The notes: generated by a model not told the origin, from the letters alone. Shown: positions 35,066 through 44,195, numbered from the stretch's first letter. The stretch: DNA of 64,000 nucleotides from Archangium violaceum (GCF_016887565.1 NZ_CP069396.1:7546001-7610000); one strand, 5' to 3'. Program-made: numbers and translations.

Positions 35066-36676
35066 ATGCATCGAGAGTCCGTTTCCAAGCCGGTGTCGGG
35101 TGGGATGAGCCCGTGGCGCCGTGCTTCCGGTGTGGTGGCGCTCGCCCTTCTGGGCACGCTCACCGGCTGCGACAAGAATTCCACCCAGGAGAACAAGCCC
35201 GCCGAGACGGCCCAGCCGTCGCAGCAGGCTCCCGCGACACCGCCGGCGCCGAAGCCGGTCACGGTGACGGTCCTCGTCACCGGCAGCCCCAACGGCCAGC
35301 TGCTGCCGCGCACCGAGGGCGAGAAGACGACCCCCGGCGCCGCGGAGCTGCTCGGCTGGTGGACAGCCAACGAGAAGCACTGTGCCGGCCAGGTGAAGGA
35401 GGACGGCAAGGCGGCCTGTAAGGATGGCGCCACGCTGGCGCTGTCCATCGGCGACTCGTGGAACGGCCCGGCCATCTCCACCTTCTTCTATGGAGAGCCC
35501 ACCTCGGCGGTGATGGGGCGCATGGGCTTCGCCGCCTCGGCCCTGGGCAACCACGAGCTGGACTACGGGCGCGAGCAGTTCCAGAAGAACCAGCAGCTGG
35601 GCGGCTTCCCCTTCCTGGCGGCCAACCTGAAGGTGAAGGACGCGGCGCTGGCGCAGGGCTGGGAGCTGCCGGCGTTCAAGGTGTTCGATCGCCAGGGCCT
35701 GAAGGTGGGCGTGGTGGGCCTGACGTCGCCCAAGACGGTGACCACGGCCATGGCCGGGCGCGCCGAGGGGCTGGAGACGATCTCCGACGAGCAGGCGCTG
35801 TCGAGCGCGGTGCCCGAGGCGCTCAAGGCCGGTGCGGACACGGTGGTGGTGCTGGCGGACGAGTGCCCCAGCGACCTGCAGGCGGTGGTGGGCAAGCACC
35901 CCGAGTGGAAGGTGTCGCTGGTGGCCGGTGGCCGCTGCGCGCAGCCGGTGGACACGAAGGAGGGCAACACCACCTACGTGTCGCTGGGACTGGGCTTCGA
36001 CAAGTACCTGCGTGCCGCCTACACCTTCGATGCGTCCAAGCCGGAGGGTGAGCAGGTCACCGGCGTGGAGACGAAGGTGGTGGAGGTGACGGGTGGCGAG
36101 GGAGCTCCGGCGCCGGACGCCGAGGTCGCCAAGATGGTCGCCGACTACAAGACGCGGCTGGACACGGCGCTGGGCGAGGAGATCGGCTTCGCGAAGAAGG
36201 GCTTCGACAAGGGCTCCAAGCAGCTGGCGAGCTGGGTGACGCGCGCCATCCAGGAGCAGCTGAAGACGGACGGGGTGGTGCTCAACCGCAAGGGCCTGCG
36301 CGAGGGCCTGCCGGCGGGCAAGGTGACGAAGGGCAGCGTGTACTCGGTGCTGCCGTTCGAGAACTCGATGATGGTGGTGAAGGTGAAGGGGGACGAGCTG
36401 GTGAAGCAGCTGTCCAACCCGGAGGCGGTGTTCTCGGGCTTCACGGCGGCGGGCAAGGGCAAGTTCAAGGACGCCAAGGGCAAGCCGGTGGATCCGAAGA
36501 AGGAGTACACGGTCGCGACGATCGAGTACCTCTACTTCGGGGGAGACGGCTTCGGGTTCGAGCAGTTGGATCCGAACCCGGGCGAGACGGGCATGTCGTG
36601 GCAGACGCCGGTGATCGACTGGACGAAGGAGCAGGCCACCACCGAGGCCAAGCCACTCGACAAGGTGGTCAAGTAA
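35066..36676 (+). CDS. UshA/5'-nucleotidase family lipoprotein phosphoesterase
   Basis: 536-residue lipoprotein; the signal peptide has lipobox LGTLTGC. It follows the two-domain plan of UshA-type enzymes: an N-terminal metallophosphoesterase domain with GNHELDYGREQF and GDSWNGP (metal ligands) and VGLTSPKT, and a C-terminal substrate domain (SVYSVLPFENSMMVVKVKGDEL, then YLYFGGDGFGF). The usual leading DxHG motif appears altered (LVTGSPNGQLL replaces the expected TSDxHG), so one metal site may be incomplete. The ATG at 35066 has AGGTG 7 nt upstream and the signal peptide fits; the open frame to 34973 is not needed. Nucleotide or cyclic-nucleotide salvage at the envelope is the expected role. 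Confidence 0.85.
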   Translation: MHRESVSKPVSGGMSPWRRASGVVALALLGTLTGCDKNSTQENKPAETAQPSQQAPATPPAPKPVTVTVLVTGSPNGQLLPRTEGEKTTPGAAELLGWWTANEKHCAGQVKEDGKAACKDGATLALSIGDSWNGPAISTFFYGEPTSAVMGRMGFAASALGNHELDYGREQFQKNQQLGGFPFLAANLKVKDAALAQGWELPAFKVFDRQGLKVGVVGLTSPKTVTTAMAGRAEGLETISDEQALSSAVPEALKAGADTVVVLADECPSDLQAVVGKHPEWKVSLVAGGRCAQPVDTKEGNTTYVSLGLGFDKYLRAAYTFDASKPEGEQVTGVETKVVEVTGGEGAPAPDAEVAKMVADYKTRLDTALGEEIGFAKKGFDKGSKQLASWVTRAIQEQLKTDGVVLNRKGLREGLPAGKVTKGSVYSVLPFENSMMVVKVKGDELVKQLSNPEAVFSGFTAAGKGKFKDAKGKPVDPKKEYTVATIEYLYFGGDGFGFEQLDPNPGETGMSWQTPVIDWTKEQATTEAKPLDKVVK

Positions 36677-36723
36677 AGCGGACGACCTCCGACGAGGTCC
36701 CCGGGGTCCGGTGTCCCCCCCTA

Positions 36724-36768
36724 CCCCTCTCCCTCCGGGAGAGGGACGGGGTGAGGGTACCGGGCCCC
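36724..36768 (+). repeat. Intergenic palindromic repeat, copy 2
   Basis: Core CCCTCTCCC-TCC-GGGAGAGGG (36725-36745) followed by ACGGGGTGAGGGTA. It lies between convergent genes, 48 nt after the phosphoesterase stop and 9 nt before the sirtuin stop. A T6 run (36772-36777) comes 26 nt after the stem. It may work as a terminator; a smaller repeat GACCTC-CGAC-GAGGTC sits at 36684-36699. Confidence 0.8.
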
Positions 36769-36776
36769 TCGTTTTT

Positions 36777-37547
36777 TCACCCGTGCTTCCACCGGTCCCG
36801 AGCGGCCCACAGGGCCTCGAAAGCGGCCACGGCGCCCATCTCCAACCGGACATCGACGACATCCGACAACTGGGTGCGCCCCGGGTTGATCTCCACGGTG
36901 GGGAGCCCGCGAGCCGCGGCCTCGAGCACGGGTCCGTTGATGTACGGGAACAAGCTCGAGGTACCAATGGAGAACACCACGTCGAAGCCGCGGAAGAGCG
37001 CCCGCTCCATCAGCGCCACCTTCGAGGGAGGCAACAGCTCCTCGAAGAGGACGACCTCGGGGCGCAGCACGGCGCCACACCTGGGACACGACGGGCACGG
37101 CGCCAGCTGGGAGTAATCCGCGACGCGCTCGGAGAACGAGCAGCGCGTACAGCGCAGGTCATGGATGTCGCCGTGGATGTCGATGACATGCTTCGAGCCC
37201 GCGGCCTTGTGGAACCCGTCGACGTTCTGGGTGAGGACCCAGCAGTGCTCGAAGCAGCCCTCGAGGAGCGCGAGAACCTCATGGGCGCGGTTGAAGGAGG
37301 CGCCGCGGCAGGCCTGCTCGATCCGGTGGATGTGGTGCCAGGTCAGCTCGGGCCGGCGCCGGAACATGCTCCCCGAGAGCGCCACCTCGATGGGAATACC
37401 CTCCTCGGTGTGCTCGTCATTGTAGAGCCCACCGATGCCCCGGTACGTGGGGATGCCCGACTCCGCGGAGATTCCGGCGCCCGTGACGAACAGCACACTC
37501 CGGGCCCGGGACAGGTGCGCGATGACGCGCTCGAGCGCTGTGTCCAT
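36777..37547 (-). CDS. Sir2-family NAD-dependent protein deacylase
   Basis: 256 residues. NAD-binding GAGISAESGIPTYRG at about residues 23-37, the catalytic region TQNVDGFH and HGDIHDLRC, a four-cysteine zinc site (CTRC and CPSCPRC), and IGTSSLFPY plus EINPG at the end are all present. The Rossmann and zinc modules are complete. Class III sirtuins often have extra Tyr/Arg desuccinylase residues; I did not identify them with confidence. The ATG at 37547 is the first Met before the GAG motif. It sits after a histidine kinase gene on the same strand with a 74-nt gap, and a common transcript is possible. Confidence 0.95.
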   Translation of the reverse strand: MDTALERVIAHLSRARSVLFVTGAGISAESGIPTYRGIGGLYNDEHTEEGIPIEVALSGSMFRRRPELTWHHIHRIEQACRGASFNRAHEVLALLEGCFEHCWVLTQNVDGFHKAAGSKHVIDIHGDIHDLRCTRCSFSERVADYSQLAPCPSCPRCGAVLRPEVVLFEELLPPSKVALMERALFRGFDVVFSIGTSSLFPYINGPVLEAAARGLPTVEINPGRTQLSDVVDVRLEMGAVAAFEALWAARDRWKHG

Positions 37548-37621
37548 GAGGGGAGCGTCGCAGTGCTGGCGAGCCCCTCGCAAGCCCGAACCCGGAGGAG
37601 AGTAGACCCCGAGGCACTCGG

Positions 37622-39508
37622 CTACCCGGCGCAGGCCTCCTGGGCCACCGCCTCGCCGAGGGCGACGTACGCGGGAGGAGCATCTCCGGCGGGCAGCTCG
37701 AGGATGAAGGTGGCGCCCTGCCCCCGCCCGGCACTGACGCAGGAGAGCGAGCCATGCATCTCCTCGGCGGCCAGCGCGCTGATGTGCAGCCCGAAGCCGT
37801 GCCCGTCCTTCTTGGTGGTGAAGCCCTGGGTGAAGAGGCGCGGCAGGTGCTCCGGGGCGACCCCTATCCCGGTGTCGGCCACCTCGATGCGCAGCCGCCC
37901 TCCCGTCCCCGGCCCCACCCGGAGCGTGAGCAACCTCTCCGGGCTGTCCCCCTCCAGGAGCGCGTGGCGCGCGTTGCTCAAGAGGTTGAGCAGGATCTGC
38001 AACAGCTTGTGCCTGTCCCCCCAGACGGGCGGCAGCGGGACATACTCGCGCCGGACCTGGATGCCCACCTGCTCGAAGGAGAGGGAGTGCAGGCGCAGCG
38101 CGTCGTCGAGCAGCTCGGGCACCGGCAACGACTCCACCACCTCGGAGTGGCGCGCGTGCCGCTGCTGCATGCTCACCACGGCCTTGATGTGATCCACGCT
38201 GGAGCACAGCGTGTGCATCTCCGTCAGCGCCGCCTCGCGCTCCTGCGCGAGCTGGCGTGAGAGCAGCTTCAGGTAGGCCGGGAACTGCCGCCCTCGCGGG
38301 TCGCTGGTGAAGAAGGCGCCCAGGTCCGCCGAGTGCTCGTCCAGCAGTTGCGCCGCCCGGCCCATGCTGGGCACGTGCATGCCGAGCAGCCGCTCCGTGA
38401 CCACACCCGCCGCGACATTCACGCTGTTGAGCGCGTTGCCCACGTTGTGCAGCACGCCCGTGGCGATCTCCGCCATGCCCGCCTGGCGCGACACCTCCAG
38501 CAGGCTGCGGTGCATCTCGCTCAACCGGGCCTCGGCCTGCTTGCGCACGGTGATGTCGCGTCCGATGAGCGTCGTGCCCACCACGCGCTTGCCCTCCCCC
38601 CATACGGGACTGAGGAGCAGCTCCATCGTGAAGGTCCCCTCCCCCAACGAGATGAGCTTCTCCTGCCTCACGCGCTCTCCGCCGAGCGCTCGGGCCAGCA
38701 GCTCGCGCCAGAACCCCTGATCCTCCCGGGTGGAGAGGTTGAAGGCGGGCTCGCCCGGCAACAGCTCCCTGCCCGCCAGCTGCCGGAAGAGCCGTCTCGC
38801 CGTGTCGTTGGCGGTGAGCACGCGCTCCTCGGCGTCCAGGGAGAGGATCAGATCATCGGTGCTCTCGATGAGACTGACCAGCTTGCCCTCGCTCTCGCCC
38901 AGCGTCCGCAACGTCCGCTCGACCGTGGCCTGCGCCTCGTCCCGAGCCAGGACGAAGAGCCAGCCCACCGCCCAGGCGCACAGGACGTAGAAGGCCGCGA
39001 AGGCACACCGCCCCCACTCGGAGAACGTCGGAGCGTCCACGGCGTACAACGGGAAGACGAGGCCCACGCTCACGCTGGTGAGCGCGGAGAAGAGCAGGCC
39101 CAGGCGCCATCCCACCAGGTAGACCGATACCACCGGGATGAGCATGATCGAGGCGTGCGTGGCCAACGCCAGGCTCCTCATGTGGAGGATGCTGATGAGG
39201 ATCCCCAGCGTCATCAGGGTGCACAACAGCAGCGCCACGTACCGGGTCGAGGACGACTGGCGCAGCTGCATCAGCGCCGCCCCGAAGCCCACCAGGCAGA
39301 TCCAGCACACCGCGACGATGCCCCAGGGCGAGCCCGGCTTCGACCACAAGTACAGCAGGGCCAGCAGATCACACGCGAGCAGGCCACAACACACCCCGAC
39401 GAGCAGCCGGGCCCGGCTGAGCTCGACCGGAGGCGCCCGGCGCAAGGACTCCGAGAGAAACCCATCCAACGGCGCGATGAACCACGCATGCGGATCCTGG
39501 CCCATCAT
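37622..39508 (-). CDS. Membrane sensor histidine kinase with PAS domain and atypical H-box
   Basis: 628 residues. Six or seven membrane segments (about 50-210), then a coiled coil, a PAS domain (LIESTDDLILSLDAEERVLTANDTARRLF), a dimerisation region whose His lies in GVLHNVGNALNSVN, and an HATPase domain (LLNLLSNARHAL, DTGIGV, GFGLHISALAAEE). The HNVGNxLNS box differs from the usual HELxxPL box; it is a recognised variant in some multi-domain kinases. The ATG pair at 39508/39505 has a GGGGGG tract before it and is preferred over longer readings. No response regulator is adjacent. A separate kinase lies upstream, 224 nt away. Confidence 0.9.
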   Translation of the reverse strand: MMGQDPHAWFIAPLDGFLSESLRRAPPVELSRARLLVGVCCGLLACDLLALLYLWSKPGSPWGIVAVCWICLVGFGAALMQLRQSSSTRYVALLLCTLMTLGILISILHMRSLALATHASIMLIPVVSVYLVGWRLGLLFSALTSVSVGLVFPLYAVDAPTFSEWGRCAFAAFYVLCAWAVGWLFVLARDEAQATVERTLRTLGESEGKLVSLIESTDDLILSLDAEERVLTANDTARRLFRQLAGRELLPGEPAFNLSTREDQGFWRELLARALGGERVRQEKLISLGEGTFTMELLLSPVWGEGKRVVGTTLIGRDITVRKQAEARLSEMHRSLLEVSRQAGMAEIATGVLHNVGNALNSVNVAAGVVTERLLGMHVPSMGRAAQLLDEHSADLGAFFTSDPRGRQFPAYLKLLSRQLAQEREAALTEMHTLCSSVDHIKAVVSMQQRHARHSEVVESLPVPELLDDALRLHSLSFEQVGIQVRREYVPLPPVWGDRHKLLQILLNLLSNARHALLEGDSPERLLTLRVGPGTGGRLRIEVADTGIGVAPEHLPRLFTQGFTTKKDGHGFGLHISALAAEEMHGSLSCVSAGRGQGATFILELPAGDAPPAYVALGEAVAQEACAG

Positions 39509-39732
39509 GTTGCCCCCCAGTCCAAGTCTGTTCCGGAGAGCATCGGCTCCCCTCCCGGGGAGTTCAAACGCCCGGACGGCCATCTGCGGCAATCCGGATA
39601 ATCCCCGTGGATCCGGCAAGCGTGGGTGCGAGTTCGGAGGGGACTCTGGCGTCCCCGAAGAGCGCATGACGTGGACTGGGAAACACTACGCGCCGCCGGA
39701 TGATCTCCCCCGGGAGCGGGAATCGCGTCGCA

Positions 39733-41004
39733 TCAGGCGCTGTGGAGCTCGATGGGCAGGGACTGGCGCGTGGGCAGGTGGACCGTGAACGTGGTGCCGT
39801 GCGCGGGAGTCGATTGGACCTCGATGCGCCCGCCGTGCGCCTGGACGATCTGGCTCACGATGAAGAGACCCAGGCCCACCGAACCCCGGCCATCGCTCCG
39901 GCCCCGCCGGAAGGGCTCGAACAAGACCGGCAGGACGTCCGGGGGAATGGCGGGACCGGTGTTGTGGACCTCGAGGTGGCACTCGCCCTGGTGGGCGCTG
40001 ACGTGAAGCGTGACCGGTGACTCCGGATGGCCGTACTGGAGCGCGTTGCCCAAGAGGTTCGAGAACACCTCCGCCAGCCGATGGGCGTCCCACGCTCCGC
40101 ACACCTGCTCGGCGACGAACTCGATGTCCCGGTTGGGGAACACGGTCCGGGCCTCGTCGATGACGGTCCGGGCGACGTCATCCAACCGCGTCTCCGCGAT
40201 GTCCAGCGGCAACCCTCCCTGCTCACGGACACGGGCGTACTCGAGGATCTCGTCCACGAGATGCCGTGCACGCTCCACGCTGGAGAGGATCCTCCGGACG
40301 CTCACCACATCGCCGTCGCGGAGGGAGCCCCGCCTCGAGAGCGACTGGGCCGCGAGCGAGATGGCGCCCAGTGGATTCTTCAGATCATGTGCGATGACGG
40401 GGAGGAGGCGCGCGAGCATCGGGTCCCCCGCGACGTCCCGGCTCCCGGCCCCAGGGGTGCTTCGCGACTGGAGACGGGCCACCTCCTGCCGCAGCTCGAC
40501 CTGGGAGAGCGCGTTCTGCGCGGCATCGGCGATGACGCCGAGCAGGAACAGCTCCCGCTCGGTCGCCTTGTGCGTGCGGGCCCAGTAGGCGCCAATGGCA
40601 CCGAGGGGTCGCTCGTGTCCGATCGGCATCATGGCGAGGCTCTTGACGAACGTGGGACGGTACGCCTCGATGGGGATCCGCGAGTCGACGTACACGTCCT
40701 CGATCACCGCCGTCCGACGGTGCAGGATCGCCCACCCGGAAATGCACTCCGTCGCGGGAAACCGGCGTCCCTTCCAGAGGGGCGTGGGAGCCTCCTCCTC
40801 CGCGTAGTAGACGTACTCGCCATCGCACAGGACGAAGGAGACACCATCGGAACCCAGGAGCTGCTTCACCTGGGTACAGACCCGTCGGGCCACCGTGTGG
40901 ACATCGGGAGCCTGGGACAGGGAGCGAACAGCCTCCAGCAGAAGAAGGGCGTCCTGGAACGAGACTCCCGCGATCTCAGCTCGATCGCTCAAATCCATGC
41001 GCAT
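39733..41004 (-). CDS. GAF-domain sensor histidine kinase
   Basis: 423-residue soluble kinase. A GAF domain (about 10-170; VCTQVKQLLGSDGVSFVLCDGEYVYY, FPATECISGWAI) is followed by HisKA with H-box VIAHDLKNPLGA and an HATPase domain with N-box NLLGNALQYG and G-box GSVGLGLFIV. GAF proteins of this form often sense small ligands or light through a bound chromophore. The motif TECISGWAI holds a Cys, but whether a bilin could attach is uncertain. The ATG at 41004 is preferred because AGGGGCGG precedes it; a longer reading begins at 41046. The 224 nt between this gene and the next kinase hold a weak 6-bp hairpin (39639-39656) and nothing else recognisable. Confidence 0.92.
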   Translation of the reverse strand: MRMDLSDRAEIAGVSFQDALLLLEAVRSLSQAPDVHTVARRVCTQVKQLLGSDGVSFVLCDGEYVYYAEEEAPTPLWKGRRFPATECISGWAILHRRTAVIEDVYVDSRIPIEAYRPTFVKSLAMMPIGHERPLGAIGAYWARTHKATERELFLLGVIADAAQNALSQVELRQEVARLQSRSTPGAGSRDVAGDPMLARLLPVIAHDLKNPLGAISLAAQSLSRRGSLRDGDVVSVRRILSSVERARHLVDEILEYARVREQGGLPLDIAETRLDDVARTVIDEARTVFPNRDIEFVAEQVCGAWDAHRLAEVFSNLLGNALQYGHPESPVTLHVSAHQGECHLEVHNTGPAIPPDVLPVLFEPFRRGRSDGRGSVGLGLFIVSQIVQAHGGRIEVQSTPAHGTTFTVHLPTRQSLPIELHSA

Positions 41005-41180
41005 CCGCCCCTGGTGCTCCGCGTAGGGTTGGGAGTCCGGGGCCACCGCGCTCCAGGCTCAGAGGAGGAAACGGCGGCGGTCCGCGACCGCGTTCCCAGG
41101 CCCCGAAAGCCGCCACTGGTCGCCTGGTGGCCATGCCATGAAGCATGGGAGCGACTACACTGCGGCCCCACGCTGCTGGC

Positions 41181-41651
41181 ATGTCTCGCTCCCTCGCTCC
41201 TCCTACTCCGGCGCCTCCCCTGTCCCTGGTCCTCGACACCAACGTGGTCCTGGACATCCTGGTGTTCGACGACCCCTTCTCCCGACCCCTCGTGGAGGCC
41301 CTGACGTCGGGCCGGGCCATCGCGTGGGCCGATGCGGAGACCCTGGGAGAGCTGGAATATGTCCTCGCCTACCCCTCCTTCGCGCTGGACGAGGCGGCCC
41401 GGCGGACGGCCTCCGAGCGCTACCGGAGCCTCCTGCGCATGGCGCCCGAGGCCACCGGTGCGCCACCGCCCCTGCCCCGCTGCCGGGACCGGGCTGATCA
41501 GAAGTTCCTCGTCCTCGCGGCGCGCGTCGGAGCCCACTGGCTGGTGAGCAAGGACAAGCGGGTGCTCGCGCTCGCCGGACGGCATGACGTGCCGTTCGAC
41601 ATCCTCACCTCCCGGCGGGCCTCGGAGCGGCTGCGCCCGACCGAGCGCTGA
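41181..41651 (+). CDS. PIN-domain protein (putative RNase, toxin-type)
   Basis: 156 residues. Acidic PIN-fold residues are visible at LVLDTNVVLDIL (first Asp), AETLGELEYV (Glu) and DRADQKFLVLA (third Asp), followed by SKDKRVLAL. This resembles the COG1569-type 'putative toxin' PIN proteins. No antitoxin gene with a DNA-binding fold is visible before it (41005-41180 has no convincing frame), so it is either solitary or not a TA toxin. The ATG at 41181 is used; an earlier ATG at 41145 adds 12 residues. It converges on the gene at 41667. Confidence 0.85.
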   Translation: MSRSLAPPTPAPPLSLVLDTNVVLDILVFDDPFSRPLVEALTSGRAIAWADAETLGELEYVLAYPSFALDEAARRTASERYRSLLRMAPEATGAPPPLPRCRDRADQKFLVLAARVGAHWLVSKDKRVLALAGRHDVPFDILTSRRASERLRPTER

Positions 41652-41666
41652 GCGACGGAGCCCGCG

Positions 41667-42005
41667 TCAGGGCACCCGCTCCGGGTCGCGCCGCTCGGCG
41701 TCCCGCACCGTTTGCCGAAGCTCGGAGATGCGGCGCCGCGCCCACTCCGGCGCGAGCTCGAGCTCCTCCGGGAAGAAGAGATCCTCTCCGACTCCGTCGA
41801 CGCGGACCTGGATGAGCGGATCCTCCGGGTACTGGACCGCCGGGTCGTCGAACACGAGCGACACCACCACGCCGGTGCGGCCGAGGAACAACTGGCTGAG
41901 GGTGCCATCCGACGAGGCGCTGACGATCTTCACCGTCTCGCCGATCCGCACGGGCGCACCTTCCACGTCCTCCAACAGGATGAGAGAGGGATCCTGGATC
42001 ATCAT
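41667..42005 (-). CDS. Small hypothetical protein in sigma/anti-sigma operon
   Basis: 112 residues, acidic, with a strand-rich core (IGETVKIVSASSDGTLSQLFLGRTGVVVSL) that looks SH3- or KOW-like, and a C-terminal helix (PEWARRRISELRQTVRDAER). No family is recognised. The ATG at 42005 overlaps the anti-sigma stop by 4 nt (ATGA), so it is translated as part of the sigma-anti-sigma operon. It could be an accessory element of that switch or an unrelated passenger. Confidence 0.72.
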   Translation of the reverse strand: MMIQDPSLILLEDVEGAPVRIGETVKIVSASSDGTLSQLFLGRTGVVVSLVFDDPAVQYPEDPLIQVRVDGVGEDLFFPEELELAPEWARRRISELRQTVRDAERRDPERVP

Positions 42006-42661
42006 GGTGCGAAAGACCGGGGAAGGAGGGACCGCGAGACCGCGAGCGTCACGACGGCGACGATCGCCCAGGCCGACAGGTGGTAGCCCAGGACGTGCCG
42101 CCAGCCCTGGGAGCACGCCAGCTCTCCCACGAAGGCCCCCGTCACCCCCACGGACAGGCCCGCCAGCAGGGCTCGCAACGGGCGGAAGGCGGCGCTGCGC
42201 AGGAAGACCACGGCCACCACCAGCGGGATGAGCCCCACGCCGACGTGACTGGCCGTGCAGACCCAGCCCGGCAGGGTGGGCTCGGCATGGACCGAGCCCC
42301 GCGTGAAGACGAGCGACGCGGCGCTGGCCAAAGCCATCCCCACACCGAGCAACCTCAGGCGGTACCCGCGCGGCGCGAGCGAGCCCCAGGCACACACCGC
42401 GCTGGTGAACCACAGCAGCGCCAGCAGGGGCGCGCGGCCAAGCAGGAAGGCGCCGGAGGTCGCGCCCAGGGCGAGCATCACCCCGGCCACCGCCGCCGTC
42501 ATGATCGCCGAGGCCGCGAACACCCACGCGGCCTCCGTGCGCCAGTTGCGCACCGGCGGGTTGCGGGCCAGCTCCCCGCGAGCAGCGGCCAGGGCCCGTT
42601 CGCGCGCGGCGCCACCCGTCCGCGGCTCCTCCCTGAGCAACAGGTCGATGGGCGATTCCAT
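42002..42661 (-). CDS. NrsF/DUF1109-like membrane anti-sigma factor
   Basis: 219 residues. A short cytoplasmic N-terminus (MESPIDLLLREEPRTGG) and about six membrane segments (near 47-63, 73-91, 101-118, 131-152, 162-180, 195-210) give the NrsF (DUF1109) plan. In Caulobacter NrsF holds the ECF factor SigF at the membrane and releases it on oxidative or metal stress through cysteines. Two or three Cys lie in the membrane part here (TSAVCAW, GWVCTAS, GELACSQ). The start overlaps the sigma stop by 1 nt (TGATG), strong evidence for coupled translation. Confidence 0.78.
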   Translation of the reverse strand: MESPIDLLLREEPRTGGAARERALAAARGELARNPPVRNWRTEAAWVFAASAIMTAAVAGVMLALGATSGAFLLGRAPLLALLWFTSAVCAWGSLAPRGYRLRLLGVGMALASAASLVFTRGSVHAEPTLPGWVCTASHVGVGLIPLVVAVVFLRSAAFRPLRALLAGLSVGVTGAFVGELACSQGWRHVLGYHLSAWAIVAVVTLAVSRSLLPRSFAP

Positions 42662-43200
42662 CAGGCGTCCCCCAGCTCGCCCAGCAGCAGCCGGAGCTTC
42701 TCGTATCCACGGTGTGCACGCACGCGGGCCGCGCCCACGCGGATGCCTCGCAGCTCGGCGATCTCCTCGAAGGACCAGCCCTCGACCTTGCTGAGGATGA
42801 CCGCCTCGCGCTGCTCCGGAGGCAACTGCTGCAGCGCGTCCTCGATGCGCTTGCGCATTCCCGGATCTCCCACGCCGGGCGCGACCGACGAGGGCGCGGC
42901 GTCGGGCTCCTGGGAGAACGCCTCGCTGTGCTGGCGGCGTCGCAGCGCATCGCGCGCCGCGTTCGCCGCGATGGTCAGCAGCCAGGGCGCGAAGCGGGTG
43001 CCCGGCTCGAACCTCCCCCTGGCGCGGATGACCGACAGGAACGTCGTCTGCAGCAGGTCCTCCGCCAGGGGCCCGTCCCGCACCATTCGCGTCAGGAAGC
43101 CCTGCACCCGTCCGGAATGCCGGGCGAAGAGGACCTCGAACGCGTCGTGTTCACCGTTGCGGAATCGTTCCATGAGCTCTTCGTCCGTCTGACTCCCCAT
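42661..43200 (-). CDS. ECF-type RNA polymerase sigma factor
   Basis: 179 residues. Sigma-70 region 2 (ELMERFRNGEHDAFEVLFARH, LAEDLLQTTFLSVIRARG) and region 4.2 (LPPEQREAVILSKVEGWSFEEIA, GAARVRAHRGYEKLR) are clear, with no region 1 or 3. It belongs to the small ECF group served by NrsF-type anti-sigma factors. The ATG at 43200 is used; a GTG at 43212 adds VSSR and has a better ribosome site (GGGGGTGG). It heads a three-gene unit and is preceded by a gene-free gap of about 100 nt before the LysR gene. An autoregulated promoter is expected but I see no sure consensus. Confidence 0.9.
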   Translation of the reverse strand: MGSQTDEELMERFRNGEHDAFEVLFARHSGRVQGFLTRMVRDGPLAEDLLQTTFLSVIRARGRFEPGTRFAPWLLTIAANAARDALRRRQHSEAFSQEPDAAPSSVAPGVGDPGMRKRIEDALQQLPPEQREAVILSKVEGWSFEEIAELRGIRVGAARVRAHRGYEKLRLLLGELGDA

Positions 43201-43304
43201 CCTCGAGCTCACGTACGTTCCACCCCCAAAAACGTTTCCGCGTCCGGCACCGTAGGCCGCTCGGCCCGCAAGGTGGCGAGAAGATTGGGGAAACTGTCCG
43301 CCCG

Positions 43305-44195
43305 CTACCGCGCCGCGCCGAACTGCCGCAGCAGCCACGTCCGGAAGGCGCCCACCTTGGGTTGCCGGTTGCCCCGCGCCGTGGTGAGCAGGAAGTAGCC
43401 CCGGCCATCCACGGCCTCACCCGAGAAGGGCCGCACCAGCCGTCCACTCTGGAGCTCGCGCTGCACGAGGGTGCTGCGCGCGATGGCGATCCCCTGCCCC
43501 GCCTCGGCCGCGGAGAGCACCGCCGCCAGCTCGCTGAAGCGGGGGCCTCGCGCCGGGTCCACGCCGGTGGCGCCCACGGCCTTCAGCCAGCTCGCCCAGT
43601 CGGGCGTGTCGGCGAAGTGCAGCAGGGAGTGCCTCGACAGGTCCGTCACGCTGCGCAGCGGGCGGCCCCCGTGCAGCAGCGAGGGGGCACACACGGGGAA
43701 CAGCCGCTCCTCGCCCAGCGCGTCCACCACCACGCCCGGCCAGGGGCCCTCGCCGAAACGGATGCTCACGTCCGCCTCGCCCCGGCCGAGCTCCACCTCG
43801 TCACGTGAGCTGTCCACCCGGAGATCGATCCACGGGTGGGCCTCGCAGAAGCCGCCGAGCCGCGGCGCCAGCCACCGGATGGAGAAGGCGCGAGGCACGC
43901 CCACCAGCAGGGTGGCCGCCGTGGGCTTCGCGTTGACGCGGTCCACCGCCCAGGAGAGGTCCGCGAAGATGCGCGTGGCGCGCTCGGCCAGCTCGCGGCC
44001 CCGCTCGGTGAGCTCCAGGCCCCGCCCGACGCGGTTGAACAGCTTGTTGCCCAGGTGCTCCTCCAGGAGGTGCACCTGCCGGCTCACCGCGCCGTGGGTG
44101 ACGCCCAGCTCGCGCGCGGCACGTCCCATGTGGCCGTGGCGCGCGGCGGCCTCGAAGGCGCGCAGGGCATTGAGGGGAGGCAGGGGCGCGGACAT
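43305..44195 (-). CDS. LysR-family transcriptional regulator (GcvA-like)
   Basis: 296 residues. The N-terminal winged helix-turn-helix (PPLNALRAFEAAARHGHMGRAARELGVT) and the effector-binding domain have the phrases of the GcvA/AmpR-type LysR subgroup (PLPPLNALRAFEAAAR, SIRFGEGPWPG). It diverges from an MFS exporter gene, with a perfect T-N11-A palindrome between them, so it probably controls that gene and itself. The effector is unknown. The ATG at 44195 is the first in frame. Confidence 0.93.
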   Translation of the reverse strand: MSAPLPPLNALRAFEAAARHGHMGRAARELGVTHGAVSRQVHLLEEHLGNKLFNRVGRGLELTERGRELAERATRIFADLSWAVDRVNAKPTAATLLVGVPRAFSIRWLAPRLGGFCEAHPWIDLRVDSSRDEVELGRGEADVSIRFGEGPWPGVVVDALGEERLFPVCAPSLLHGGRPLRSVTDLSRHSLLHFADTPDWASWLKAVGATGVDPARGPRFSELAAVLSAAEAGQGIAIARSTLVQRELQSGRLVRPFSGEAVDGRGYFLLTTARGNRQPKVGAFRTWLLRQFGAAR

